From assembly GCA_022560215.1 (NCBI GenBank), contig JADFTO010000061.1:1-11812 (forward strand): a stretch of DNA of 11,812 nucleotides, written 5' to 3'. Positions 1 through 6,617 of this stretch are shown in pieces (within the stretch, counting starts at the first letter, position 1; each line of letters starts with the position of its first letter). The DNA is from Pseudomonadota bacterium (lineage in GTDB: Bacteria > Pseudomonadota > Alphaproteobacteria > Rhodospirillales > 2-02-FULL-58-16). The position numbers and the translations under genes are program-made. The notes under the pieces are model-generated. The model worked only from the letters and a program-made list of their open reading frames with translations, was not told the origin of the DNA and searched no databases.

Positions 1-119
1 GACATCGTCAAGCGTCCCCGACGCCCCGAGGGAGCGGGAAAAATGACCCTTCGGGCGGCCTTGCGAGGCTTCCGGACGTCGTAGGGGTTCAATTTGGTTG
101 ACATAGGCCACTAGGTCCA
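1..119. other. Leader with no assignable gene; possible edges of neighbouring genes
   Basis: No gene can be assigned. Two open stretches touch the left window edge. On the plus strand, frame 1 runs open for 27 codons to a TAG at 82-84 and could be the tail of an upstream protein. On the minus strand, an ATG at 104-102 opens 34 codons to the edge (start MSTKLNPYDVRKPRK) and could be a divergent gene, but it has no convincing ribosome binding site. Third-position GC is about 74% in both by my count, which does not decide between them. I recognise neither peptide. A TTGACA lies at 98-103, but a matching -10 would fall inside the next coding region, so I do not call a promoter. Confidence 0.3.
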
Positions 120-1328
120 ATGGAAACGGACAATAGCACCTATGCCCGGACCGTGGAACGCGACGGCGGGCAAGCGGGAAGGCTGGCCACGGTGCTCCAG
201 GTGCTCCCCGCCCTGGACCTGGGCGGCGGGGTCGAGCGCGGCACGGTGGAGATCGCCTCGGCAATCGTCGAGGCCGGCGGCCGCGCCCTGGTGGCGTCGG
301 CGGGCGGCGCCATGGTCCACGAGCTGAAACGGGTCGGCGCCGAGCATTTCACCCTGCCCCTGGCCAGCAAGAACCCGGCCGTCATCCTCGCCAACGTGAA
401 GCGCCTGGCCGGGCTCATCACGGACCAGGGCGCGGACATCGTGCACGCGCGTTCGCGGGCGCCGGCCTGGAGCGCCTGTTTCGCCGCCCGGCGCACAGGC
501 GCACATTTCGTCACCACCTTCCACGGCACCTATGGGTCGGGAAACTGGTTCAAGCGCCGCTACAACTCCGTGATGACCAGGGGAGAGCGCGTCATCGCCA
601 TTTCCCACTTCATCGGCGGGCACGTGCGCCGGGTCTACGGGGTGCCCGCGGCCACCATCCGGGTCATTCACCGGGGCGTGGACCTGGAGCGCTTCGACCC
701 CAAAAAGATCGGCGCCGAACGGGTGGTGGCCCTGGCCGAGAAGTGGCGGCTCCCCGACGGCATGCCCGTGGTCATGCTCCCCGGGCGGCTCACCCGGTGG
801 AAGGGACAGGTGGTCTTCATCCGGGCCATCGCCGCCCTGCCCAGGCGCGACATCCGCTGCCTGCTGGTGGGGTCCGACCAGGGCCGAAGCGCCTACCGGC
901 GGGAGCTGGAAGACCTGATCCACGATTGGGACCTGGACGAGATCGTCCGCATCGTCGATCACTGCGACGACATGCCGGCGGCCTACATGCTGACCGACGT
1001 GGTGGTCTCCGCCTCCACCGACCCCGAGGCCTTCGGCCGGGTGGTGGCCGAGGCCCAGGCCCTGGGCCGGCCGGTGATCGCCACCGACCACGGCGGCGCC
1101 CGCGAGACGGTCATAGTCGGCGAAACCGGGTGGCTGACGCCCCCCGGCGACGCCGAAGCCCTGAGCGAAGCCATCGCACGGGTGCTCTCCCTCAAGGATC
1201 CGGCGCGCCAGATTCTGGCCGCCAAGGCCATCGACAACGTCAGGCGGAACTTCACCCGCCACGACATGTGCGCCAGCACGCTCGACGTCTACAACGAGGT
1301 CCTCAGCCTGAAGGCCCCGGCCGGGTGA
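120..1328 (+). CDS. Glycosyltransferase family 4 (GT-B fold)
   Basis: A 402-residue GT4-type glycosyltransferase, expected to move a sugar from a nucleotide-activated donor to a growing surface glycan such as LPS core or O-polysaccharide. The acceptor cannot be read from sequence. The N-terminal Rossmann lobe begins near residue 20, with the glycine-rich acceptor-lobe loop GGGVERG at 35-41. The C-terminal lobe begins near 215 with PGRLTRWKG at 221-229. The retaining-GT E-x7-E motif is E303 and E311, followed by GRPVIATDHGGARE. I chose the ATG at 120, with a stop at 99-101 in frame upstream. Its Shine-Dalgarno is weak (AGG at 113-115), and a GTG at 153 would also keep the whole fold. The stop overlaps the next gene's GTG by 4 bases, so the pair is probably translationally coupled. 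The family is clear; the pathway is inferred. Confidence 0.9.
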   Translation: METDNSTYARTVERDGGQAGRLATVLQVLPALDLGGGVERGTVEIASAIVEAGGRALVASAGGAMVHELKRVGAEHFTLPLASKNPAVILANVKRLAGLITDQGADIVHARSRAPAWSACFAARRTGAHFVTTFHGTYGSGNWFKRRYNSVMTRGERVIAISHFIGGHVRRVYGVPAATIRVIHRGVDLERFDPKKIGAERVVALAEKWRLPDGMPVVMLPGRLTRWKGQVVFIRAIAALPRRDIRCLLVGSDQGRSAYRRELEDLIHDWDLDEIVRIVDHCDDMPAAYMLTDVVVSASTDPEAFGRVVAEAQALGRPVIATDHGGARETVIVGETGWLTPPGDAEALSEAIARVLSLKDPARQILAAKAIDNVRRNFTRHDMCASTLDVYNEVLSLKAPAG

Positions 1329-2257
1329 CGGAAATCCTGGTCGTCAAGCTGGGCGCGCTGGGCGATTTCGTGCAGGCCCTGGGGCCCTTCGCCGCCATCC
1401 GCCACCACCACGGGGATGACCGGATCACCCTGTTGACCACCGGCCCCTTCGCCGACTTCGCCGCCGCCAGCGGCGCTTTCGACCGGGTGTGGACGGAAGA
1501 GCGCGCCGGCTGGCCGCGGGCCGGCGCGTGGCTTGGCTTGCGCCGGCGGCTGCGCGGGGGCGGCTTCCGGCGGGTCTACGACCTGCAGACGTCGGACCGC
1601 TCATCGGTCCTGTTCCGCCTCTTCTGGCCGGGCCCCTATCCGGAATGGTCGGGCATCGCCAAGGGCTGTTCCCACCCCCACGCCAACCCCAACCGCGATT
1701 TCATGCACACCATCGAGCGCCAGGCGGAACAACTTTCCATGGCCGGCGTCGGTCCCGTCCCCGCCCCCGATCTGGCCTGGGTGGACGCCGACGTCGAGCG
1801 TTTCGGACTTTCCCGGCCCTACGGCCTTTTGGTTCCGGGCGGCGCCGCCCACCGGCCGGCCAAGCGCTGGCCCGAGGAGCGTTTCGGCGCCGTCGCGGCC
1901 TGGCTGGCGGACAAGGGCGTCTTGCCCGTCGTGGTGGGCGCCGCCGGGGAGGCGGGCCGCCAGGAGGCGATCCTGAAGGCGTGCCCCGGCGCCCGCGGGC
2001 TGGCGGGGGAGACCAGCCTGCTCGATCTCGCCGGGCTGGCGCTCGGGGCGGCGCTGGCCGTCGGCAACGATTCGGGCCCCATGCACGTGGCCGCCGCCGC
2101 CGGCTGCCCGACGGTGGTGCTCTATTCGGCGGAGTCCGATCCGGCGCTCTGCGCCCAGCGCGGCAGGAGCGTGAAAATCCTGAGGCGCGATCGGCTGGCG
2201 GACTTAGGGATAGAGGAGGTGACGGGGGCCCTGGAGGGCTCCTTGACAGGGCCATGA
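1325..2257 (+). CDS. Glycosyltransferase family 9, heptosyltransferase-like
   Basis: A 310-residue protein of the GT9 family, which includes the ADP-heptose:LPS heptosyltransferases WaaC, WaaF and WaaQ. The N-terminus carries the family signature KLGALGDFVQALGPFAAIR (residues 8-26), where the conserved Asp (D14) sits in the family's catalytic position. The C-terminal lobe has PGGAAHRPAKRWP at 171-183 and the nucleotide-binding signature GNDSGPMH at 247-254. Length fits the family. The start is GTG at 1325, overlapping the upstream TGA as GTGA. The same frame stays open further upstream, but that part is an antisense-like shadow inside the GT4 gene. Next to a GT4 enzyme, a role in LPS core or other heptose-containing glycan is likely, but substrate specificity is not visible. 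A promoter for thrS is embedded in its 3' end. Confidence 0.88.
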   Translation: MTEILVVKLGALGDFVQALGPFAAIRHHHGDDRITLLTTGPFADFAAASGAFDRVWTEERAGWPRAGAWLGLRRRLRGGGFRRVYDLQTSDRSSVLFRLFWPGPYPEWSGIAKGCSHPHANPNRDFMHTIERQAEQLSMAGVGPVPAPDLAWVDADVERFGLSRPYGLLVPGGAAHRPAKRWPEERFGAVAAWLADKGVLPVVVGAAGEAGRQEAILKACPGARGLAGETSLLDLAGLALGAALAVGNDSGPMHVAAAAGCPTVVLYSAESDPALCAQRGRSVKILRRDRLADLGIEEVTGALEGSLTGP

Positions 2258-2270
2258 ATCACTCTACATT
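2243..2270 (+). promoter_or_regulatory. Candidate sigma70 promoter for thrS
   Basis: A perfect -35 TTGACA at 2243-2248 is followed by a 16-base spacer and a -10 TACATT at 2265-2270 (4 of 6 against TATAAT). The -35 lies inside the last codons of the GT9 gene, and the -10 is about 42 bases before the thrS ATG. The spacer holds a GANTC site (GAATC, 2256-2260) within GAATCACTCTA, a sequence found again at 10383-10393. This would let the translation cluster be transcribed independently of the glycosyltransferases. It is called from sequence match and position only. Confidence 0.6.
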
Positions 2271-2311
2271 TCCGAGCCGTTTCCAGAGACTGGGCTAGGA
2301 GACGCATCCAA

Positions 2312-4231
2312 ATGGTCGCGATCACCCTTCCCGACGGCAGCGTCCGTGAATTCGACGCCCCCGTCACCGGCGCCGACGTCGCCGCCGACATCGGGCCCGG
2401 CCTGGCCTCGGCGGCGCTGGCCATCCGGCTCAACGGCGAGATCCGCGACTTATCGAGCGTCATCGACGAGGACGCCCGGGTCTCGATCATCACGGCGAAG
2501 GACGAGGACGCCCTCGAGCTGATCCGCCACGACACCGCCCACGTGATGGCCGAGGCCGTCCAAGGGCTCTATCCGGGCACCCAGGTCACCATCGGGCCCG
2601 CCATCGAGAACGGGTTCTACTACGACTTCGCCCGCGAGGAGCCCTTCACGCCCGATGATTTGGAAAAGATCGAGGCCCGCATGGCCGAGATCATCGAGCT
2701 GGACCAGCCCTTCCAGCGCGAGGTCTGGGAGCGCGACAAGGCGATCGAGACCTTCACCAAGATGGGCGAGCACTACAAGGCCGAGCTCGTCCAGGGCATC
2801 CCCGAGGGCGAGGACGTCAGCATCTACCGCCAGGGAGAATGGCTCGACCTCTGCCGCGGGCCGCACCTGCCGTCGACCGGGAAGATCGGCAAGGCCTTCA
2901 AGCTCATGAAGCTGGCCGGCGCCTACTGGCGCGGGGACGCCAAGAACGAGATGCTGCAGCGCATTTACGGCACCGCCTGGGCGACGCCGAAACAGCTGCA
3001 GGCCCACCTCCACATGCTGGAGGAGGCGGAAAGGCGCGACCACCGGCGGCTGGGGCGCGAGATGGACCTCTTTCACATCCAGGACGTGGCCGTCGGATCG
3101 GTCTTCTGGCACCCCAAGGGTTGGACCCTCTACCGCACGCTCAAGAACTACATGCGCGGGCGCCTCGAGGAAGCGGGCTACGTGGAGGTCAACACGCCGC
3201 AGATGGTGGACCGCGGCCTGTGGGAGGACTCGGGCCACTGGGAAAAGTTCCGCGAGCACATGTTCATCGCCGAATCCGAGGGCAGGACGCTGGCCCTGAA
3301 GCCCATGAACTGTCCCTGCCACGTCCAGATCTTCCGCCAGGGCATCACCAGCTACCGGGACCTGCCCATCCGCATGGCCGAGTTCGGGTCCTGCCTGCGC
3401 AACGAGCCGTCCGGCGCGCTGCACGGCCTGATGCGGGTGCGCGCCTTCACCCAGGACGACGCCCACATCTTCTGCACCGAGGACCAGATCACGTCGGAGA
3501 CCAAGCTCTTCTGCGACCTGCTCATGAGCATCTACAAGGACCTGGGCTTCGAAAAGGTAACGGTGAAGTTCGCCGACCGGCCGCCGGTGCGCGCCGGCGA
3601 CGACGAGACCTGGGACAAGGCGGAAAAGGCCCTCGCCGAAGCCACCGCCGCGGCCGGCCTGGAAACGGTCCTCAGTCCTGGCGAGGGGGCCTTCTACGGG
3701 CCCAAGCTGGAATTCGACCTGACGGACGCCATCGGCCGCGACTGGCAGCTGGGCACCCTGCAGGTGGACTTCGTGATGCCCGAGCGCCTGGACGCCTCCT
3801 ACGTGGGCGAGGACGGCGCCAAGCACCGTCCGGTGATGCTGCACCGGGCCATCCTCGGCTCCTTCGAGCGCTTCATCGGCATCCTCATCGAGCACTACGC
3901 CGGCAAGCTGCCGCTCTGGCTGGCCCCCGTGCAGGTGGTGGTCGCCACCATCACCAACGTCGCCGACGACTACGCCGGCCGGGTCATGGCCGCCCTCGGA
4001 GAGGCCGGGCTCAGGGCCGAGGCCGACCTGCGCAACGAAAAGATTAACTACAAGGTGCGCGAACACAGCCTGGCCAAGGTGCCGGTTATCCTCGTCATCG
4101 GCCGCTCCGAGGTCGGGGCGAACACCGTCTCGTTGCGCAGGATGGACGGCAAGGATCAAGAAATTCTTGCGCTTGAAGAGGCAGTCGCTAGACTTGCAGG
4201 GGAAGCGGCCGGTCCCCGGGCGCGAAAATAG
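2312..4231 (+). CDS. thrS: Threonyl-tRNA synthetase
   Basis: Class II aminoacyl-tRNA synthetase that charges tRNA(Thr) and edits mischarged Ser-tRNA(Thr) in the cytoplasm. It is full length (639 residues) and its key residues fall at the E. coli ThrRS numbers. An N-terminal TGS domain spans about 1-62. The editing domain has H73 and H77 (HDTAH) and C181 and H185 (CRGPH). The zinc ligands C334 (MNCPCH), H385 (DDAHIF) and H511 (MLHRAILGS) are all present. Motif 2 Arg is R363 (CLRNEPSGALHG) and motif 3 Arg is R520 (GSFER). The anticodon-binding domain begins near residue 537. The start ATG has a good Shine-Dalgarno (AGGAGA, 2297-2302, 9-base spacing). It heads the translation cluster, with infC 65 bases after the stop. 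Nothing suggests loss of function. Confidence 0.99.
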   Translation: MVAITLPDGSVREFDAPVTGADVAADIGPGLASAALAIRLNGEIRDLSSVIDEDARVSIITAKDEDALELIRHDTAHVMAEAVQGLYPGTQVTIGPAIENGFYYDFAREEPFTPDDLEKIEARMAEIIELDQPFQREVWERDKAIETFTKMGEHYKAELVQGIPEGEDVSIYRQGEWLDLCRGPHLPSTGKIGKAFKLMKLAGAYWRGDAKNEMLQRIYGTAWATPKQLQAHLHMLEEAERRDHRRLGREMDLFHIQDVAVGSVFWHPKGWTLYRTLKNYMRGRLEEAGYVEVNTPQMVDRGLWEDSGHWEKFREHMFIAESEGRTLALKPMNCPCHVQIFRQGITSYRDLPIRMAEFGSCLRNEPSGALHGLMRVRAFTQDDAHIFCTEDQITSETKLFCDLLMSIYKDLGFEKVTVKFADRPPVRAGDDETWDKAEKALAEATAAAGLETVLSPGEGAFYGPKLEFDLTDAIGRDWQLGTLQVDFVMPERLDASYVGEDGAKHRPVMLHRAILGSFERFIGILIEHYAGKLPLWLAPVQVVVATITNVADDYAGRVMAALGEAGLRAEADLRNEKINYKVREHSLAKVPVILVIGRSEVGANTVSLRRMDGKDQEILALEEAVARLAGEAAGPRARK

Positions 4232-4243
4232 CGCCGCCGGCCT

Positions 4244-4265
4244 GGCGTCCCCAGGTGCGGACGCC
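4244..4265 (+). promoter_or_regulatory. Hairpin between thrS and infC
   Basis: A 7-bp perfect stem, GGCGTCC (4244-4250) with GGACGCC (4259-4265), closes an 8-base loop just before the infC Shine-Dalgarno. No T-run follows, so it is not a typical intrinsic terminator. It could be an RNA processing or translational-control element, or chance in GC-rich DNA. Its role is unknown. Confidence 0.35.
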
Positions 4266-4282
4266 GCTGAACAGAACTGGCA

Positions 4283-4290
4283 AAGGAGAT
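4283..4290 (+). promoter_or_regulatory. Shine-Dalgarno that fixes the AUC start of infC
   Basis: AAGGAGAT at 4283-4290 is the best ribosome binding site near infC. Six bases later, directly after an in-frame TAA (4294-4296), stands ATC (4297-4299), where the IF3 N-terminus begins. No ATG, GTG or TTG lies at a usable distance, so this site points to AUC initiation. Confidence 0.85.
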
Positions 4291-4296
4291 TTGTAA

Positions 4297-4833
4297 ATCG
4301 CGAGACGCCCTTTAAGACAACCCCCGGTCCGAAAGGGACCGCGGGTCAACGAATTGATCGACGCCCCAGAGATACGCGTCGTCGACGCCGATGGCGAGAT
4401 GGTCGGCATCCTTTCCGTGGAAGAAGGCATTGAGTTGGCTTACGAGGCCGGCCTCGACCTGGTTGAGATTTCGCCCAACGCCGAACCGCCCGTGTGCAAG
4501 GTCCTCGACTACGGCAAGTTCAAGTACGAGGAGCAGAAAAGGAAAAACGAGGCCCGCAAGAAGCAGAAGACCATCGACGTCAAGGAAATCAAGATGCGTC
4601 CCGGCATCGACGAGCACGACTACCAGGTCAAGCTGCGCAGCATGCTCCGGTTCCTGGAGGACGGCGACAAGGTCAAGGTGACCATCCGTTTCCGGGGCCG
4701 CGAGCTGGTCCACAACGAACTCGGCCTGAAGGTGCTCGACCGGGTGCGCGACGCGACGGAGGAACTGGCCAAGGTTGAAGCCTTTCCCAGGCTGGAGGGG
4801 CGCATGATGACCATGATCCTCGCCCCCAGGTAA
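4297..4833 (+). CDS. infC: Translation initiation factor IF3, non-canonical AUC start
   Basis: IF3 binds the 30S subunit, keeps it apart from 50S and checks initiator-tRNA/start-codon pairing. Read from ATC at 4297, the product is 178 residues, normal for IF3. It opens with the basic N-terminus ARRPLRQPPVRKGPRVNELI typical of the family. IF3-N covers about 15-85 and includes the signature ISPNAEPPVCKVLDYGKF (58-75). A lysine-rich linker (76-92) leads to IF3-C (about 93-178) with MRPGIDEHDY and VTIRFRGRE. A TTG at 4354 would remove 19 conserved residues and has no Shine-Dalgarno, so I rejected it. E. coli infC starts with AUU, and IF3 represses its own mRNA by rejecting that codon. AUC here suggests the same autoregulation. 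That last point is inference from the family. Confidence 0.96.
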   Translation: MARRPLRQPPVRKGPRVNELIDAPEIRVVDADGEMVGILSVEEGIELAYEAGLDLVEISPNAEPPVCKVLDYGKFKYEEQKRKNEARKKQKTIDVKEIKMRPGIDEHDYQVKLRSMLRFLEDGDKVKVTIRFRGRELVHNELGLKVLDRVRDATEELAKVEAFPRLEGRMMTMILAPR

Positions 4834-4870
4834 CCCCCGCCAGGCATCTTTCCCGGCTTACCGCCGCGCC

Positions 4871-4899
4871 TTGCAATCCCGTCCCGCCGGGGCTATAAC
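4871..4899 (+). promoter_or_regulatory. Candidate sigma70 promoter for rpmI-rplT-pheST
   Basis: TTGCAA (4871-4876), a 17-base spacer and TATAAC (4894-4899, 5 of 6 to consensus) form a good sigma70-like promoter in the 122-base infC-rpmI gap. Transcription would start near 4906, giving a leader of about 50 bases before rpmI. It would allow ribosomal protein and PheRS expression separate from thrS-infC. Confidence 0.65.
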
Positions 4900-4925
4900 C
4901 CCGCCTTCGGTCGCGATGAATCCCG

Positions 4926-4955
4926 CCCAGCGTCTGGGGCTGAGAGGTATCAGAC
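4926..4955 (+). promoter_or_regulatory. rpmI leader with competing hairpins around the ribosome binding site
   Basis: The rpmI Shine-Dalgarno GAGAGG (4942-4947) can be enclosed by GTCTG (4932-4936) pairing with CAGAC (4951-4955), or by the smaller CTGA (4940-4943) with TCAG (4950-4953). An alternative hairpin, CCCAG (4926-4930) with CTGGG (4934-4938), shares bases with the first stem and would exclude it. L20 represses its own operon through leader RNA structure in E. coli and B. subtilis. A comparable switch here is inference. Confidence 0.4.
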
Positions 4956-5153
4956 ATGCCCAAGTTGAAGACCAAGTCCAGCGCCAAGAAGCGATTCCGC
5001 CTCACCGGCTCGGGCAAGGTGCGGGCCAATTCCGCCCTGCTTCGTCACGGCATGTCGAAGCGCAGCCAAAAAATGAAGCGCAAGGCGCGCGGCACCAAGA
5101 TTCTCTCCGCCGCGGACGCCCGTAAAGTCAAATCCTACATGCCCAACGCTTGA
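4956..5153 (+). CDS. rpmI: 50S ribosomal protein L35
   Basis: A 65-residue, very basic protein of the large ribosomal subunit. It begins PKLKTKSSAKKRFRLTGSGKV and contains the typical LLRHGMSKRSQKMKRKARGT block (28-47), matching L35 over its full length. The ATG at 4956 follows GAGAGG with an 8-base spacing. It lies 122 bases after infC, behind its own candidate promoter, and 19 bases before rplT, the usual gene pairing. Expression may be controlled by the structured leader just upstream. Confidence 0.98.
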   Translation: MPKLKTKSSAKKRFRLTGSGKVRANSALLRHGMSKRSQKMKRKARGTKILSAADARKVKSYMPNA

Positions 5154-5172
5154 CACCTGAGGGGCCCGGCCC

Positions 5173-5538
5173 ATGGCACGAGTCAAACGGGGCGTTACCG
5201 CCCATGCCCGCCACAAGAAGATCCTCGACATGGCGCGCGGCTACCGCGGCCGCTCCAAGAGCAGCTTCCGCATCGCCATCGAGCGCGTCGAGAAAGGGCT
5301 GCAGTACGCCTACCGCGACAGGCGCACCCGCAAGCGCCAGTTCCGCAGGCTGTGGATACAGCGCATCAACGCGGGCTGCCGCCAGCACGGCCTCACCTAT
5401 TCCCAGTTCATGAACGGGCTGGCCAGGGCGGGGATCGAGCTGGACAGGAAGATCCTGTCCGACCTGGCGGTCAGGGAGCCGGACACCTTCAAGGTTTTGG
5501 TCGAACGGGCCGGGGCCGCTCTCGCCAAAACCGCTTGA
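5173..5538 (+). CDS. rplT: 50S ribosomal protein L20
   Basis: A 121-residue basic protein that binds 23S rRNA early in 50S assembly and, in studied bacteria, represses translation of its own operon. It begins ARVKRGVTAHARHKKILDMA and carries the typical block YAYRDRRTRKRQFRRLWIQR (45-64) and the C-terminal rRNA-binding part with GLTYSQFMNGL. Length is normal. The ATG has a Shine-Dalgarno TGAGGGG (5158-5164, 8-base spacing), which begins just after the rpmI stop. Only 5 bases separate its stop from the GTG chosen for pheS, so pheS is probably translated by coupling. Confidence 0.99.
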   Translation: MARVKRGVTAHARHKKILDMARGYRGRSKSSFRIAIERVEKGLQYAYRDRRTRKRQFRRLWIQRINAGCRQHGLTYSQFMNGLARAGIELDRKILSDLAVREPDTFKVLVERAGAALAKTA

Positions 5539-5543
5539 TCGCC

Positions 5544-6617
5544 GTGAAGGACGACACCGAAGCGATCAGACAGCAAATCATCGAGGCCGCCGCCGCCGCG
5601 CGCACCTTCGACGAATTGGAATCGATCCGCCTCGGCGAACTCGGCAGGAAAGGCCGCGTCACCCGGCTCATGAAGGGGCTCGGCGCCATGGACGCCGAGG
5701 ACCGGAAGGAGGCCGGGCGCCGCCTCAACACCTTGAAAAACCAAGTTGCCGAGGCCATCGAGACGCGCCACCGGGAGCTCTCTGACGACGCCCTGGACGC
5801 CAGCCTCGCCGAGGGCAGCGTGGACGTGACCCTGCCCGTGCGTCCCGAAAGCCCCGGCCGCGTCCATCCCATCAGCCAGACCATCGACGAGGTGATCGCC
5901 ATCTTCGGCGAGATGGGCTTCACCGTGGCCGAGGGCCCGGACATCGAGGAGGACTGGTACAACTTCACGGCCCTCAACATCCCGCCCGACCACCCCGCCC
6001 GCCAGGAGCACGACACCTTCTACCTGCCCGGGGCTAAGGAACGCCTGGTGCTCCGCACCCACACCTCGCCGGTGCAGATCCGCACCATGCTGGAGGCCAA
6101 GCCCCCCATCCGCATCATCGTGCCGGGACGCACCTACCGCCGCGATTACGACGCCACCCATTCGCCCATGTTCCACCAGGTCGAGGGCCTGGTGGTGGAC
6201 GAAAGCACCCACATGGGGCACCTGAAGGGGTGCCTGATCGACTTCTGCCGGGCCTATTTCGGCCAGGAAGACCTGCCGGTGAGGTTCCGGCCCAGCTATT
6301 TCCCCTTCACCGAACCCTCGGCGGAGGTGGATATCGGGTGCACCCGCGACGGGGACGAGTTCCGCATCGGCCACGGCGACGACTGGCTTGAAATCCTCGG
6401 CTGCGGCATGGTCAACCCCCGGGTGCTCGAGAACTGCGGCATCGATTCCAGCCTCTACCAGGGATTCGCCTTCGGGCTCGGGGTGGAACGCATCGCCATG
6501 CTCAAGTACGGCATCCCCGACCTGCGCCGGTTTTTCGAATCCGATCTGCGCTGGCTCCGTTATTACGGGTTCGCCGCCCTCGACGTTCCCACCATGGTCG
6601 GGGGGCTGGATCAATGA
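5544..6617 (+). CDS. pheS: Phenylalanyl-tRNA synthetase alpha subunit
   Basis: Catalytic subunit of the alpha2-beta2 PheRS, which charges tRNA(Phe). From GTG at 5544 it is 357 residues. An N-terminal coiled-coil tRNA-binding region (about 1-90) is followed by the class II core. Visible motifs are HTSPVQIRTM (173-182), motif 2 region GRTYRRDYDATHSPMFHQVEG (195-215), FTEPSAEVDI (255-264) and motif 3 GFAFGLGVERIAML (307-320). The start is uncertain. No clear Shine-Dalgarno precedes GTG 5544, and a TTG at 5535 overlapping the rplT stop would add three residues. Either fits coupling to rplT. The stop overlaps pheT as ATGA. I see no pheM-like attenuator peptide in the 5-base gap. Confidence 0.98.
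   Translation: MKDDTEAIRQQIIEAAAAARTFDELESIRLGELGRKGRVTRLMKGLGAMDAEDRKEAGRRLNTLKNQVAEAIETRHRELSDDALDASLAEGSVDVTLPVRPESPGRVHPISQTIDEVIAIFGEMGFTVAEGPDIEEDWYNFTALNIPPDHPARQEHDTFYLPGAKERLVLRTHTSPVQIRTMLEAKPPIRIIVPGRTYRRDYDATHSPMFHQVEGLVVDESTHMGHLKGCLIDFCRAYFGQEDLPVRFRPSYFPFTEPSAEVDIGCTRDGDEFRIGHGDDWLEILGCGMVNPRVLENCGIDSSLYQGFAFGLGVERIAMLKYGIPDLRRFFESDLRWLRYYGFAALDVPTMVGGLDQ

Noticed and set aside
98..103. TTGACA as the -35 of a promoter for the GT4 gene
   Set aside because: The matching -10 would fall at or after the start codon and shows no TATAAT-like sequence.
111..1262. Long open frame on the minus strand opposite the GT4 gene
   Set aside because: Its translation is low-complexity, rich in Gly, Asp, His and Val, and mirrors the GT4 codons. 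This is a common antisense shadow in GC-rich genes.
743..1324. In-frame upstream extension of the GT9 gene
   Set aside because: The extra part is rich in Arg, Gly and Pro and overlaps the GT4 catalytic domain. The GT9 signature begins right after GTG 1325.
2450..4159. 569-codon minus-strand open frame opposite thrS
   Set aside because: It is a shadow of thrS, which matches its family at every catalytic residue. The minus-strand product shows no family motif.
4354..4356. TTG as the infC start
   Set aside because: It removes the first 19 conserved IF3 residues and has no Shine-Dalgarno. The AUC at 4297 fits both.
5397..6614. 405-codon minus-strand frame opposite pheS
   Set aside because: It is a shadow of an intact pheS, with no recognisable domain and no ribosome binding site.
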